Source of the DNA: Trichoplusia ni
Lineage: Eukaryota > Arthropoda > Insecta > Lepidoptera > Noctuidae
Length of the DNA stretch: 64,000 nt
NCBI RefSeq assembly: GCF_003590095.1
Contig: NC_039479.1
Coordinates: 2,170,001 to 2,234,000, forward strand
Direction: 5' to 3'
The position numbers and the translations under genes are program-made. Under the pieces are notes generated by a model that did not search any database, was not told where the DNA came from, and worked only from the letters and a program-made list of their open reading frames with translations. Positions 27,391 through 38,626 of this stretch are shown here, in pieces. Positions within the stretch are counted from its first letter, which is position 1, and each line of letters opens with the position of its first letter.

Positions 27391-27919
27391 AGTTTGCCAA
27401 GTCGTTTGCCACTTATGCCAAATTGCCAGATGCCTTCTCTGTATATTATTACGAAGGCGAGTTCACACGTTGCCCTGTATTGTTTTTGTGCCTGCTGTTA
27501 GCTAGTCCCGAACACTTGGGCCACAATCGATAGTTCTTCTTCAAACGTTTTCTGATTGCGGTGGTATAAAATAAAAGATAGTATGTCGTTCTTAGTCTGT
27601 TCTTTCTGTATTTGAATATAATGTCTTTAAAAACTGCCGCGGTATAGGGATCTTTTCACAAAACTCATAAGGATGGCTTTTCGCTTGTCTTTTAAAGAAG
27701 ACAGAGCTTTACTTTGCTTCCATAGTACTACGTTGACTTGCAGCACGTGAGGCTCTTGTCTTGTATAGGACCATACCTCTTCTCTTCCAAAAGTAAGATT
27801 ATTAACATTGTGGAAGTGTGACGACGCACTGCATGGCGAAAAACTGCGTCTTTCTTCCTCAATATATAAAACTTTGTGGTCAAAAAATGTTTCCCGCACT
27901 GAGGAACTTCATCCATATG

Positions 27920-28031
27920 TCGAGATGTTTTCACAGACATTCGTGGCTTGTCCTACGCGGGAATCTCAAACTGCGCTGAGCTCAGTTAATTGGACGTGGC
28001 GACCAATATGGTATTCGGCTATCCGCGCAGT
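27920..28031 (-). mobile_element. tRNA-derived SINE (second family), diverged
   Basis: On the minus strand ACTGCGCGGATAGCCGAATA is the head, and CCCGCGTAGGACAAGCCACG then ATGTCTGTGAAAACATC is the body and tail. Confidence 0.55.
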
Positions 28032-28537
28032 AAATTAAGGTATAATATTCCCTGCCATGCTAACCTCCTTGAGGTATTATCCAGAGACCATGACTTGTTT
28101 ATACTATTCGATTGTCAGGTCTCTATTGTTTGGTCTCTGACATCCGTTGTCACATCAGGGATTCCGGTACGGATTTCCGATATCATATCCGGAATTCCTT
28201 TGACTTATTTCAGCTCTTTGTAAACGTACGTTATTGTAATTTTGAGGTCGGTTTTTGTTAAATTATTGATTTTATGAATTGCTGTAAACTGCCTTTGCTT
28301 GGGAAATTCGTAGCACATTTATCAAATACTGCAATCATGTGTTGGGGAAATTGTATTGATTAATTATCTTATCATATTTATATTTTTTATCTAAATCTAC
28401 TTAATTTCGCTATATATTATATTTACTTAGATTATTTACAATTTTACAGAGTTAAATATTTACAAGTTAAAAAACAAAAAATAATTAAAACAAAGCATCA
28501 AAAAATTCATCGGCATCGCTGCCGGCTGGGATTGTGC

Positions 28538-28589
28538 CCAAAAGGCTGGCAATGCTAATCCTCTGAGCGAGGTAAAAGCCAGCCTTTGG
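28538..28589. repeat. 12-13-bp inverted repeat with inner stem
   Basis: CCAAAAGGCTGGC and GCCAGCCTTTGG pair except for one bulged A; the 27-nt loop holds a further CCTC/GAGG stem. Confidence 0.75.
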
Positions 28590-29568
28590 AATTATGTTAA
28601 ATATCTTAAATCAAAGTTTTTTTTGTGTTTTGAAGCACCTAGGTATTTATTTTCTAAAATATGTGTACAGTTGTTTTCTTTTTGAAAAAATGTAAAAATT
28701 GCTGGACTGTGAAACACACGTCATGTCACAAGCAATATCACTAAAGACCTTTCTCACGCACATCAGGCTTTACTTCTTTACATTATTCAGGTAACAAATG
28801 TTGGTCAAACATTTACCTTTGGTGCTGCGTCAAAGATTGGATCTAGTAAAAGTGGTCATGAAACTACATCGACCCTTTTCCGTACATGTTGGCTTACACG
28901 TTAACGGTACAAGACTGTTTTTAGAGTAACTCGCTATTTGACCTCTTTACTTGGTAGAGCTATGATACTTTTCACAAAGTCCAGTAAAGTTTATGTCCAA
29001 CTTCGTAATTTTCAACTTTGGAAGTTTCAGTCGTCTTCTTTTGATACTAATTCAATGGCCTGACTAATTTCGGAACCAAGCGTCCTTCGAAAAGAAGCTG
29101 ACGCGGCAGCAGGGTTGTCAGTCGAATTGTCACTAATCATGCAATCCCGCTAAACACGCGTGAGTGAACTGTAGCATCGTTTAATAATTAATCATCGAGA
29201 ATGGAGACCAAGAGATTTACATTTTTGCCATAACATTGGACTATACACACACACGTATTTAAGAAACTAATAATAACATTTAAGTTCAATGGCTATGCAT
29301 CTACAATAATCTACATGTGTACCTTTGTACAGGTTCTTAACCTTGATTTAACCCTTAGTTACTTAACTATGTATCCCATACTATTGTTCAGCCATCGTTC
29401 ACTCAAAGACGTGAAGGGCGGGCTTTAAACAAAATTTACGAGCGACCTAACATTCTGGACTGAATAGCTAAGTACGACTCAGCAAACTAAACCAATACGA
29501 CTTTGTCCTAAAATTAAACAATATTGGTACAACCCTACTTTGTACCTTAAAAGGGGAACACTCCATTT

Positions 29569-29620
29569 GAGGAAGTGAGACGGAACTAGACGTCGACGTA
29601 GAGCGCTATCTCTCTCCCAC
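29569..29620. repeat. Palindromic hairpin repeat, copy 3
   Basis: Left arm GAGGAAGTGAGACGGAACTA; right arm in reverse complement GTGGGAGAGAGATAGCGCTC. Confidence 0.6.
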
Positions 29621-30080
29621 AACGACTAAAATCGAGCTTCGTGAAATTTGAACGCTGGAACGGTACAATAATGGCCTGCCATTGGTCGAAGCGAATTAGC
29701 GATAAATTATGACTCGATGTTTCGTTTCGATATCGAATTAGAAATTGTGCTATTCATTTATAACATTTTAATGATGTGGTATGATGTGACAACGTTGCTA
29801 ATGTTACAATTTATGATATTGTAAAATTAGTGTTTCCTGACGGTTTTGCATAGCATGGCATAGCTTATATTATATTCTCGAGAATTTGATAATAATAATT
29901 CTGTGCGCGTCCGTATCTCGGATTTCTACCCCGTGCGTAGAATCAGCGTTTGTGCAATCCACTGCTTGTTCCAAATCTGGATGTCTTCAATTGTTTTAAA
30001 ACCCCGGCGACACCAGGAAAAAATATTGATGGCGGGAGTCGATTAAAAATATATACACATACAACAAATAAAACCCCATA

Positions 30081-30204
30081 TCATCATCCTAGCGTTACCC
30101 TAAGTATGTTGGGGTCGGCTTCCGGTCTAACCGGATGCAGGCAAATGTTGTACAAAGAGCGACTGCGTATCAAACCTCCTCAACCCAGTTACCTGGGCAA
30201 AAAG
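30081..30204 (-). mobile_element. SINE 3' fragment
   Basis: On the minus strand CCCAGGTAACTGGGTTGAGG, GCAGTCGCTCTTTGTACAAC and GCCGACCCCAACATAC match the tail half of the 5S-headed SINE. It abuts a LINE 3' end at 30209. Confidence 0.6.
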
Positions 30205-30208
30205 AAAG

Positions 30209-30410
30209 CCCTCATCATCATTATCATCATCCACAGCCTTTATCCTCCCACTGCTGGGCATAGGCCTCCCCTTTTTCGTGCCAATTTCTTCGGTCCTGTG
30301 CTAGCCTCATCCAGACTCGACCCGAGACCTTTATAATGTCATCGACCCATCTTGCTCCCGGACGACCGACGCTTCTTTTGCCTTGTCTTGGCCACCATTC
30401 TGTCACCCCT
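30209..30410 (-). mobile_element. LINE 3'-end fragment (RTE-like C-terminus)
   Basis: The minus strand reads WWPRQGKRSVGRPGARWVDD, then IIKVSGRVWMRLAQDRRNWH and EAYAQQWED, the common C-terminal end of lepidopteran endonuclease/reverse-transcriptase LINEs, and ends in ATGATGATAATGATGATG. The plus-strand 128-residue frame over 29950-30336 is its shadow. Confidence 0.7.
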
Positions 30411-30745
30411 TAGCGAGAGCCCTCAGCAAGACTTATATCTAAATACTCAAAACATATTATAAAACCGAGAATATGATCGTAAATTGTTTTCCAGTTACAT
30501 TGAACGCTAGGCTAGATAACGTTATCGAGTTTACACTCTAACGCATCGATGGACCACATCATTTTACACAAATAAATTGCTCTATTTCAAAGGTAATTAA
30601 AGCTGATATAATTTCACGCCGAGTAATCGATATAAAAGGCCAGTTGTTAATTGGAACTGTAACGCAAAGCATACCTACATGTGGTGTTTCATATAAATGC
30701 TATTTATTTACATTGAAGGGATAGGAAAGTTTGTCTTTGGGGTTA

Positions 30746-30930
30746 TTAGTTATTACTGAGACAAAGCTGTCTGTCTGACCGTCTTTCCGTCTGTCCGTCT
30801 GTCTGCCTGCCCGTCAGTTTGTCACCAGGCTGTACCTCATGAGATGTGATAGCTAGTCAGTTGAAAATTTTCCTTTTTTGTAAAAAAAAAAAAAAATGTT
30901 AAGCAGCGATTTTGCGGTCATAAAGTCGGA
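30746..30930 (+). repeat. Dispersed CACCAGGCTG repeat with a CTGT-rich run
   Basis: A GTCTGTCTGACCGTCTTTCC-type tetranucleotide run (30768-30815) precedes GTCACCAGGCTGTACCTCAT and GATAGCTAGTCAGTTGAAAA. An A14 run follows. Confidence 0.55.
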
Positions 30931-33436
30931 TGAGCAATATTTTTACTTCTACAACCAACTAGGCAACTTCAAATCGGAGGAGATACTCAATTCATCTGTA
31001 TTTTTTTGACTTTTTCTTTGATTTTTTGGGCTTCGGGTACAACGATTTCTTTATTTATTTTTCATTTGACATGAAATAGCTGTCAATTGTTCTCCCATTT
31101 GATCGGTTGTTCTTTCAGTTCTTACTTTTTCCGTCTTTGCAATGAATAACGGTGTACCTAGCAAATTTTTATTTATAGCATAAGCTTTTAAAACTCTACC
31201 AGTTGAAATAGAATCTGAGGCAATTTTCTCTAAGTTCAGCGAAGGACCCTTTCACCTTGCTTTTTACGTCAAGCAAACTCAATTAACTGGAGCTGTCTGC
31301 AGTAGGCCATTACTAAAGCACGGGTTAAATAAATTTATACCTTTTGAACTAGAGAATATGGTTGTAAGTGAAAGGGAGGTAATACAGGCTTTGCATAAGT
31401 TTTCCTTGTGCATGCGTGTCCAGAAATGAATTGTGTATGCATCAAGATTGGCTGAAATGTGTAGAGGTTTATTTTTAAGTTGTTGCGCTGGTTTTCTTTT
31501 GTGTGAATATTGATGTTCTTCGAATTTCTTGTATGCTTTGAAAAGGAATATTCTCAATTCGTTGAAAAGTAGTTTTTCCTTCAGGCAATCGAGATAAATG
31601 CTAAGTGACATGAAAATATTCGTGGCAAAAACTGCTAATCTCAGTGCTTCTGTGATTTAGCATTTTGATGTAAAGGTTATTGGTTTTTAGAGATCCATGC
31701 CTAAAGGGTAAAATGGAACCCTATTAAACAACCCTATTATCCGTTTGTCATCAGTATCTCATAAATCTTTATAGTAAGCTGATATAGCGTTGCTTTTTAG
31801 TCTGTATGGTTGGAAGCCTTAGTGTCGCCTGTCCGGATTTTAGAAATTCTTTGTGACAGTAACACAAGTCATCTGTCTGTTTTTGTTCTCTCTCAGGAAA
31901 AAAAGGTCATATTTTATCAGTCTTCCAACTGAAAATCAATTAATACAGCAAGCCTGCAACTTCTATTCCAAGGTTATCAATAAACCAATTAATGCAGCAC
32001 GTCATGATATTAAAATTAAAAAGCAATTGAGTGTAAAAAACACGCAAACGAAGGATCGTTACAAATAACTCGTGATAAGTAAGCAGCACGGAAGGTAATT
32101 AAAAAATAATTGTTACATGAACCTAAGTGGAACTAGGATTTGTATAAGACTGAAACATGTAGGGAATATAATTTAAATAAGGCCATCGGAGTTCATTTGA
32201 ATGTTATAGCTTGTAGGTTTAATACCCAGTTTGTTTTCCTAGAGATATCTTCACTGATGACCTCCAAAACTATTTAAAGTTTTATCCTACTGGCAAACCC
32301 GAAAATAATTTGTTAGGCGGTAGTTTCCAAGTTGAAGAAATTAATTATCTAGTTTTGTTGGTTAAAGAATTAGCAAAATTAGTTCTTTTTACCCTGGGAA
32401 TATATCCTGCAATGACACAAACTTAACCTTTATTTAGCTTCTTTTCATTCTTCTCGGCGTTTTTCTGCGTAACAGAAAAGCTTTCGAAGTCGAAAGGTTA
32501 GCAACTTACCGACGAAATAATGTGTTAGTGAAATTTATATACTAATTAAGACTCACCAACAGGTGATGTATTATAAACTTAATTTTAGGATTATCAGACA
32601 TGGCCATACACAGTCGCTACATAAGAATCACCAGCATTTACATAAATTTTCTTGCTATTTGAACAAATAAACAGTCTCTTGATGCATTCCATTGCAAGTC
32701 CTTCAGCCTTATTATTCAGTGCACGTTGTCCTTCATCCGAAGGTCAGTGCACCAGGTCAGGGGTTGCGGAAGTGAGCCAATTACAGTCTTTGATATTGAA
32801 ACGCCTGCACGAACGTACTCGGGTCGCTTTTATCTCGGATTGTATGGCGGTATTTAAATAAAAGGGGAATTAAATGCGCTGTTACGTGTGGGAGGGAGGT
32901 GAAGGCAGAGCTATTATACGTTGACTTTTGTTTTTGGCGTTTTAATTCTGGGCATGAACTTTTGAAATTCAGTTTCCTAAAAAAGTTTTTTTTGGAGAAT
33001 TATAGTACCCTTGCAGCCTAAAACATTTGGGACTTTAATTCATTATTATTATGACTTAAAAAAGCTTACCACGTATTGGCACCCAACGTGGGACTTGTAC
33101 TATTGAACCAAAATGAAAGTTCTACTGCTTTCTGACGAGCATAAGATCTTGATTGGAACCCACTGCAGTGTCATTAAAGTTTAAATACAAGACGCGACGC
33201 AAATTCCGCATTCAGAGAGCTCGCAATCGCCGTCCAATTTCCGCGCTGTTATTGACTGAACTCTCCATCAAAGAATACTTAATACCAATCTTTAAGGAAA
33301 ACTTGATTATGGTACAGTTTATTTAACATAATTACATAGTTTAATTGTTGTTGGTAGGAAATAACTTTGTAACAGAGCTGTTGGATTAAAATTTCTCTGT
33401 GGTTAAAGAGATAAAAAATATAATCAATGCTCAATC

Positions 33437-33527
33437 AATGAACCGGTCGCGCTGGAGAACATATTATGGAGAGGTCTATGTCCAGCAGTGGACAGCTATA
33501 GGCTGAGATGATGATGATGATGACGAA
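33437..33527 (+). mobile_element. LINE 3'-end fragment
   Basis: It encodes RSRWRTYYGEVYVQQWTAIG-stop followed by a (GAT)n tail. This is the last ~20 residues and tail of the same LINE class as at 30.2 kb. Confidence 0.6.
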
Positions 33528-34390
33528 TGCTGAAACCTTTCGTACATAATATGGAATGAGGAATTTACTGCGCAATGGGACATAATATATAAGCTGATGA
33601 TAGCAAATTAAAAATAATCCTTAATTGACACCACTATATTAAACATAATTTAAAATCAGTATTGTTCATCCAACGGCATAAATATAACAGTCATCATACT
33701 AATTTACTACCGTATTGAATGGTCCAGTCTGTCTTTATTACCAGTGATTATTTACTGCTCATAGAACAGGAGTTTTCAAATCTTACCAAGTGCAGTCACG
33801 TCTCGTAGATGTGACCGACATACTCGTAGCGACGGCCCGCTACGAAGATACTACGAAGGCTGCACTACATAAAACACTCTGTGTGATGAAAACTCTTTGG
33901 CTAATGTTTATGTAGCTATTAGATGAAAAATTAATGAAATCAAAACTTAAGGAATAGCCGCCATCTTGTAACTCCTACTTCAAATAAGATTTCTTAAAAA
34001 AAATGTTTGTTTTAGACAAATGTGAGTTTACTTTCGTTGGATAAAGCCTGGATACTGAACAGTGACCAAACAGTTATTTGTATAAAATTACTTGACCTAT
34101 TAACTAGGAAGGATATATGTTTGGTACACTCCAATACGCCTTGTTTCAAGTATGAGTTTCTTTACGTTATTTAACCGAAAACATAACTTTAGCTTGTTTT
34201 AAATATAATTATAATGGATATATATATTTATTCATGTATAATTAATATGTATATTGGATTTATTTTTTGTTGCAGGTAAGCCTCAGTAATTAACGACATA
34301 AGAACGAGCGAACATACTTTGAGAGACCTAACAGTGGTAACACTCTTCTTACTTTCGACTTCTTCAACTTCTACGTACCTAATGCTTGTC

Positions 34391-34443
34391 GTGGAAGAGA
34401 GATGCCGCTCTCTACCTTGTAATGCTCTGTCACGCTCCCTACA
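34391..34443. repeat. Palindromic hairpin repeat, copy 4
   Basis: Left arm GTGGAAGAGAGATGCCGCTC; right arm in reverse complement GTAGGGAGCGTGACAGAGC. It lies 28 bp from the target duplication of the RTE insertion. Confidence 0.6.
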
Positions 34444-34480
34444 ATATTGGTAGTAGTGGTGAAATTTTTGAACTGTAAAA

Positions 34481-34733
34481 TCATCATTCCCCTGCCCTAA
34501 TCCCAATTATTTTATTTGGGGTCGGCGCAACATGTCATCTTCTTCCATACCTTCCTATCGGCCGTCATCTCACAAGAAACACTCTTTACAGCCATATCGT
34601 CTTTCACAAAATCCATCCATCGTTTCTTTGGTCGTCCTCTTCCCCTATATCCATCCACATCCATGCTTAACGCCTTTCTTACCACATGATTTTCATTCCT
34701 CCGCATAACATGACCATACCATGACAGCCGGTT
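34481..34733 (-). mobile_element. 5'-truncated RTE-type LINE end with 10-bp target-site duplication
   Basis: On the minus strand it encodes the C-terminus of an RTE-clade reverse transcriptase protein: RLSWYGHVMRRNENHVVRK, then RGRGRPKKRWMDFVKDDMA and CADPK-stop at 34512. A GATGATT-type 3' tail follows. AACTGTAAAA flanks it exactly (34471-34480 and 34734-34743). The missing 5' part makes it dead on arrival, as most LINE copies are. Confidence 0.8.
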
Positions 34734-34779
34734 AACTGTAAAACTGAAAACAATTTTACCTTTACTTGCATAACGTATA

Positions 34780-34882
34780 TCCTACATATATTATAAAGTT
34801 TGATATACGGATAGTTTATAACCACAATCAACACATGGAGCATTTTCGGTTTGTAGCGGACGAGCTCGCGGGTAACGGCTAG
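34780..34882 (+). mobile_element. Degenerate, internally deleted Helitron-like copy
   Basis: It starts TCCTACATATATTATAAAG and ends GCGGGTAACGGCTAG|T, with GTTTATAACC matching the interior of the family. About 150 bp of the interior are missing. Confidence 0.6.
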
Positions 34883-35194
34883 TATATAATAAAATAGCTT
34901 GTCTCAAACTTGTCCAAGAAAAGGTCAGGCATACGTACTTACTCTTTAAGTGCTAGAAGTCCCAAAAGGCATCCAATTAGCCTTTACCTTTGGTCAAGAA
35001 CATTTTACGGTTCACGTCATCCGATCAACTGAGCTTACTTTGAACTTATAAGGGCTTGTGACATAGAAAGCGATGTACTAACTTTGATATTATGATCCGA
35101 TTCTGTTATTGTGGGCATCGCGTTATTTCGCAACGAGAAACAGTCATTTTGTTCTGGTGTTTTGAGAATTTGTCATTCTGTACCCAAGAGGTTA

Positions 35195-35345
35195 AAGCGG
35201 AACCTCTTTTCTAAGGTTCCGCCCTCAGCCAGTCTGACACCAGGCGGTATCTTATAAATCGCTATAGCTACATAGTTAACACTTTCACAAGTATGTACGT
35301 TATTTGTACAGAACCCTCTGAGTCACGAAACCGACTCGCACTGAA
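35195..35345 (+). repeat. Dispersed CACCAGGCTG repeat, short copy
   Basis: AAGGTTCCGCCCTCAGCCAG, CTGACACCAGGCGGTATCTT and a right end near GAAACCGACTCGCACTG. Confidence 0.45.
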
Positions 35346-37232
35346 CCATTTTTAGGACTGTCCTATTGTGTCTCTACCTTTTTTTGTAGATTAGATGATA
35401 TTTTTGTCCGTCTCTGTGATGTCTTAAATGACAAAAAATTTGAAAAGCGTTGACATCTTATCATAAATACAACGCATATGTATATCCTAACAACTTCATT
35501 TGAATGAAAATAATAACAATAATAGCTTTGCCTTTGCAATACGCTCGCTTTTAGTTTGGCATTGCCCTAAAGGATGATTAGACCTTTCACTTGATTATCC
35601 CTCCAAGTTAAGTGGGCTCTATTTTAAATGAGCCATGTAAATGGTTGGTGATTTGTCGCAAGCAATTAGATGATCTAAATGGGTGATTGTAGTACGTCGA
35701 TGATTGGCTATTAAGCATTGGCAAAATGACTAAATAACTTAGTGCTAAATTATGTCTTGCAGCTTTTTTTGCAATGTGTTGTTCTTTTGTTTTTAATACT
35801 AAAATATGTACTAATGGTTAATTGTGGTTGCAGCCAACTGTAGCGAAATGCTATCTAGTTGGCAACAATTTTGCATTCATTTTTTCCTTCTGTGAGATAC
35901 ATTCTGAAGCTAACCTGTCATAGGTAGGCACGTTATGTGTGACCAACACTTTTAATGCAAAGATATAGCTCTTTAGGGACAAATAAATATGAAAACTCAA
36001 TGTCACTGAGAAATTAAGGGTCATTAAGGAAGTCAAACACGCGTGTGTAAAAATAAAACTTAAATCTTTTTTTTAGGGTGTGCTTTAATCTGACGGTTTT
36101 GGCTAAGTTTTAAGCAGTCACATAATATTTTAAGATAAATAGGATAGACATAATCGCTTCAAGTATGATGTGTTTTTAATGATCTTTAAAAAAGAAGTAT
36201 GTTTTCAATTCAACTGTATTTTATTTTTTGTCTTCTATTTCATGTCGACTTGTAAGTTGTTGGTAAAAAAATATTTTACATCGAGTCTTCTTCTCCAAAA
36301 AAACATCAAATATTTGAACGCACATAACTTTTAACTACCAACAATAGATCTATTCATTAATAGTCCCCTTAGCTTGTCATCTGCACAGAAATGTACCGAC
36401 CAAAATCCTTACAATGTGTCAAAGAAAACCATCACAATAAGACCCCTTGTATTATTCGCTTACTACCAATATATCAACAGTGAGTAAGCCGAGAAGGGTC
36501 TAATAATAATTGGCAGGCGAGTGAAAGAGATGGCTGTATCATTGTGTTGTCAAGAAAGGGACAGAATATTTGTTAATCGACGTGCGTGTGCGCCGGACGT
36601 ATAATTGTGTTTATAACGTAAACAAATGTAAATAATTCTGTTTTTAGAACATTCTTGTGATATGTAGTGTTTTCTTAATTGTTTATTATGTAAAAGTGTT
36701 GTGTTTTAGTGGTACTATTTGTTTTGACACTATGTGTGCGGCTGTCATTAAATATATTAAGGTCAGATGTCACTTCGTACTGTTCCTTTTAATTAATACG
36801 TCGTCTTCTTGAATTGTCTTTGCGTGTTGCTGTATATTATTTGAGTCTTTACTAGTGTTTCTTTTTTACGCTTTTATGTCTAAACCATAAAGTATCCAAA
36901 GTATGTCTTTTTAAATTTGTACATTTTGATATAACATTTTTGATTAAGTACTCTACAAAGTAATTTTTTCCTTGTCAAATTGTTGCGACAAAATTCTGTT
37001 TCTAGCGACGATATCCTAGGTTAAAATACTTTATTGCAACTTTATAAGTTCGCCTTGTACATTGGTTTATCAAGGATCCAATAGCTCATTTACATCTACC
37101 TGACCTAACGGCAAAAAGGGAAAAAAGAATGTGAATTGTTTGTTTTCTCCTTCAAGTTTTGACTTAGCATCAGAGACGGCTGAGAACTTTGCTATCTTTA
37201 ATATCAAAGGCGTCGATACGTTTATGTCATGC

Positions 37233-37478
37233 TCTTTTGGGTTCCGTACTCAAAAATTAAAAAAGGTACCTATTACCTATGCTCCGCCGTCTGTCCGTCT
37301 ATTTGTCACCAGCCTGTATCTTATAAACCCGCTAATTTCACAGATGATGTATTTCTGTTAACGTTATAACGACGAAAAATCGAGGTTATGCTACGTTTGG
37401 CACGATCATTAATATAATTGTTGACGATTAATTTTTCATATTTGTTTTTCTTAGTGTTGCCAGTCCAACTCGCACTAT
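37233..37478 (+). repeat. Dispersed GGGTTCCGT/CACCAGGCTG repeat, longest copy
   Basis: It starts TTTTGGGTTCCGTACTCAAA, continues with CCGTCTGTCCGTCTATTTGT, CACCAGCCTGTATC and GATGATGTATTTCTGTTAAC, and ends near CCAACTCGCAC. The open frame 37131-37361 overlaps it and is not a gene. Confidence 0.6.
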
Positions 37479-37857
37479 ATAATAATCTGATTTAAATTAA
37501 ATACTAAATATAAAAAAAGACATTCATGCTATAAAATGAACTAACTCCTTAATTCATAAAGAAGACCCAATGAATAGAGAGAGAAAATAGAAATAAACTC
37601 TAAAAACAAGTCTCGAAACACAATAAACGTCATGTATAAAAAGAAACTCCGACAAATGTCAAAAACATTTCGTTGGAACAAACTTCAGACTTAAAATCCA
37701 ACTTTTTCTGCCATTCAGCAAAAAGTTCTAGACAAACTTCAGTCGCTGTCTTCTTAAAACTCATACAGGTACAAGTCAAGTATTTATCTTTGAAAAACTT
37801 TTAATGGGGGGAGTTACTTTGTGATCTTACTCTATTAGCTTTTAAAACAGAACTGTA

Positions 37858-37907
37858 TGAGCGAGAGGGAGCTATATGTAGTGCATAGCGCCATCTCTCT
37901 CCCGCAC
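37858..37907. repeat. Palindromic hairpin repeat, copy 5
   Basis: Left arm TGAGCGAGAGGGAGCTATAT; right arm in reverse complement GTGCGGGAGAGAGATGGCGC. Confidence 0.6.
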
Positions 37908-38555
37908 GGCGAGCACTGGCTAGGGTATACATATAGTACGAGTAATGGAAAAGTGTTGGGACTCTTCTTATTGAAAGGAATGTTGAAATTTAATTATACT
38001 GTATGTATTAAAAAACCTGCCCGATCAATTAAAAGGCAGGGCTGCACTGAAAACTTATACCTAAATTATAACAAAGGGATTAAGTTATTTTTTTCGGTAA
38101 TGCTGAAAAATGCTGTGCCAGATGCTATTATATATAAGGTTCTAGATTTTTTGCCCGTCTGGCAAATCACTGTATTAGCTTTGTCATGATAGTAACAAGC
38201 ATTTTTAGATCCTATATTAATGGATTTTGGCTAACATATTTTCTCTACAAAGATTTTGCTTAAGTGAAAGCGGTATAACTTGAAAGATTTAGGAGACATG
38301 GTCTTTTTATGTTATGGTGTAATCTTTGTAGGACATATATTATATTTAATTAAAACTATAGTTATTATCATAAACGAGGCAGCCAAAGACCATGCGAGTT
38401 CCGCCATATTACCTCATAGTATAATTTCATATCTTATGCTATTGAATATCTGAGGTTTTAAAAAGACAAAGATTGTCCCAAACGAGAAAGTTTATACATA
38501 ACCATACTTTTATACGTCCAAGTTCGGGAGCTATCGCATAATATCGGAAGACGTT

Positions 38556-38626
38556 AATCCGGCCGGATTTATTACCGGATCCGAAGGTTAATGGCCGGTT
38601 AATAACCGGGTCCGGTAATAATCCCG
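38556..38626. repeat. CCGG-rich palindrome cluster
   Basis: AATCCGGCCGGATT is a perfect 14-bp palindrome. It is followed by ATTACCGGATCC, TGGCCGGTTAATAACCGG and GGGTCCGGTAAT, giving six CCGG sites in about 70 bp and an outer inverted repeat ATTACCGGATCC/GGGTCCGGTAAT. Confidence 0.8.

Larger units (their letters stand above)
22305..34390. other. Gene-free stretch upstream of the esterase-like gene
   Basis: The first 100 bp upstream of the esterase ATG hold a GATAAAAAG box but no initiator at the right distance, so I do not call the promoter. The rest is AT-rich with the listed elements. The 110-residue minus frame at 31279-31611 is unrecognised. Confidence 0.55.

Noticed and set aside
29950..30336. 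128-residue plus-strand open frame
   Set aside because: It runs antisense through a SINE tail (30081-30204) and a LINE 3' end (30209-30410); its IIIIII stretch is the (ATC)n tail.
31279..31611. 110-residue minus-strand frame
   Set aside because: Low-complexity-like composition, no domain, no promoter or splice context; frames of this size are expected by chance in 64 kb.
34228..34506. 92-residue minus-strand frame
   Set aside because: It joins the LINE tail, a target duplication and a palindromic hairpin; no coherent protein.
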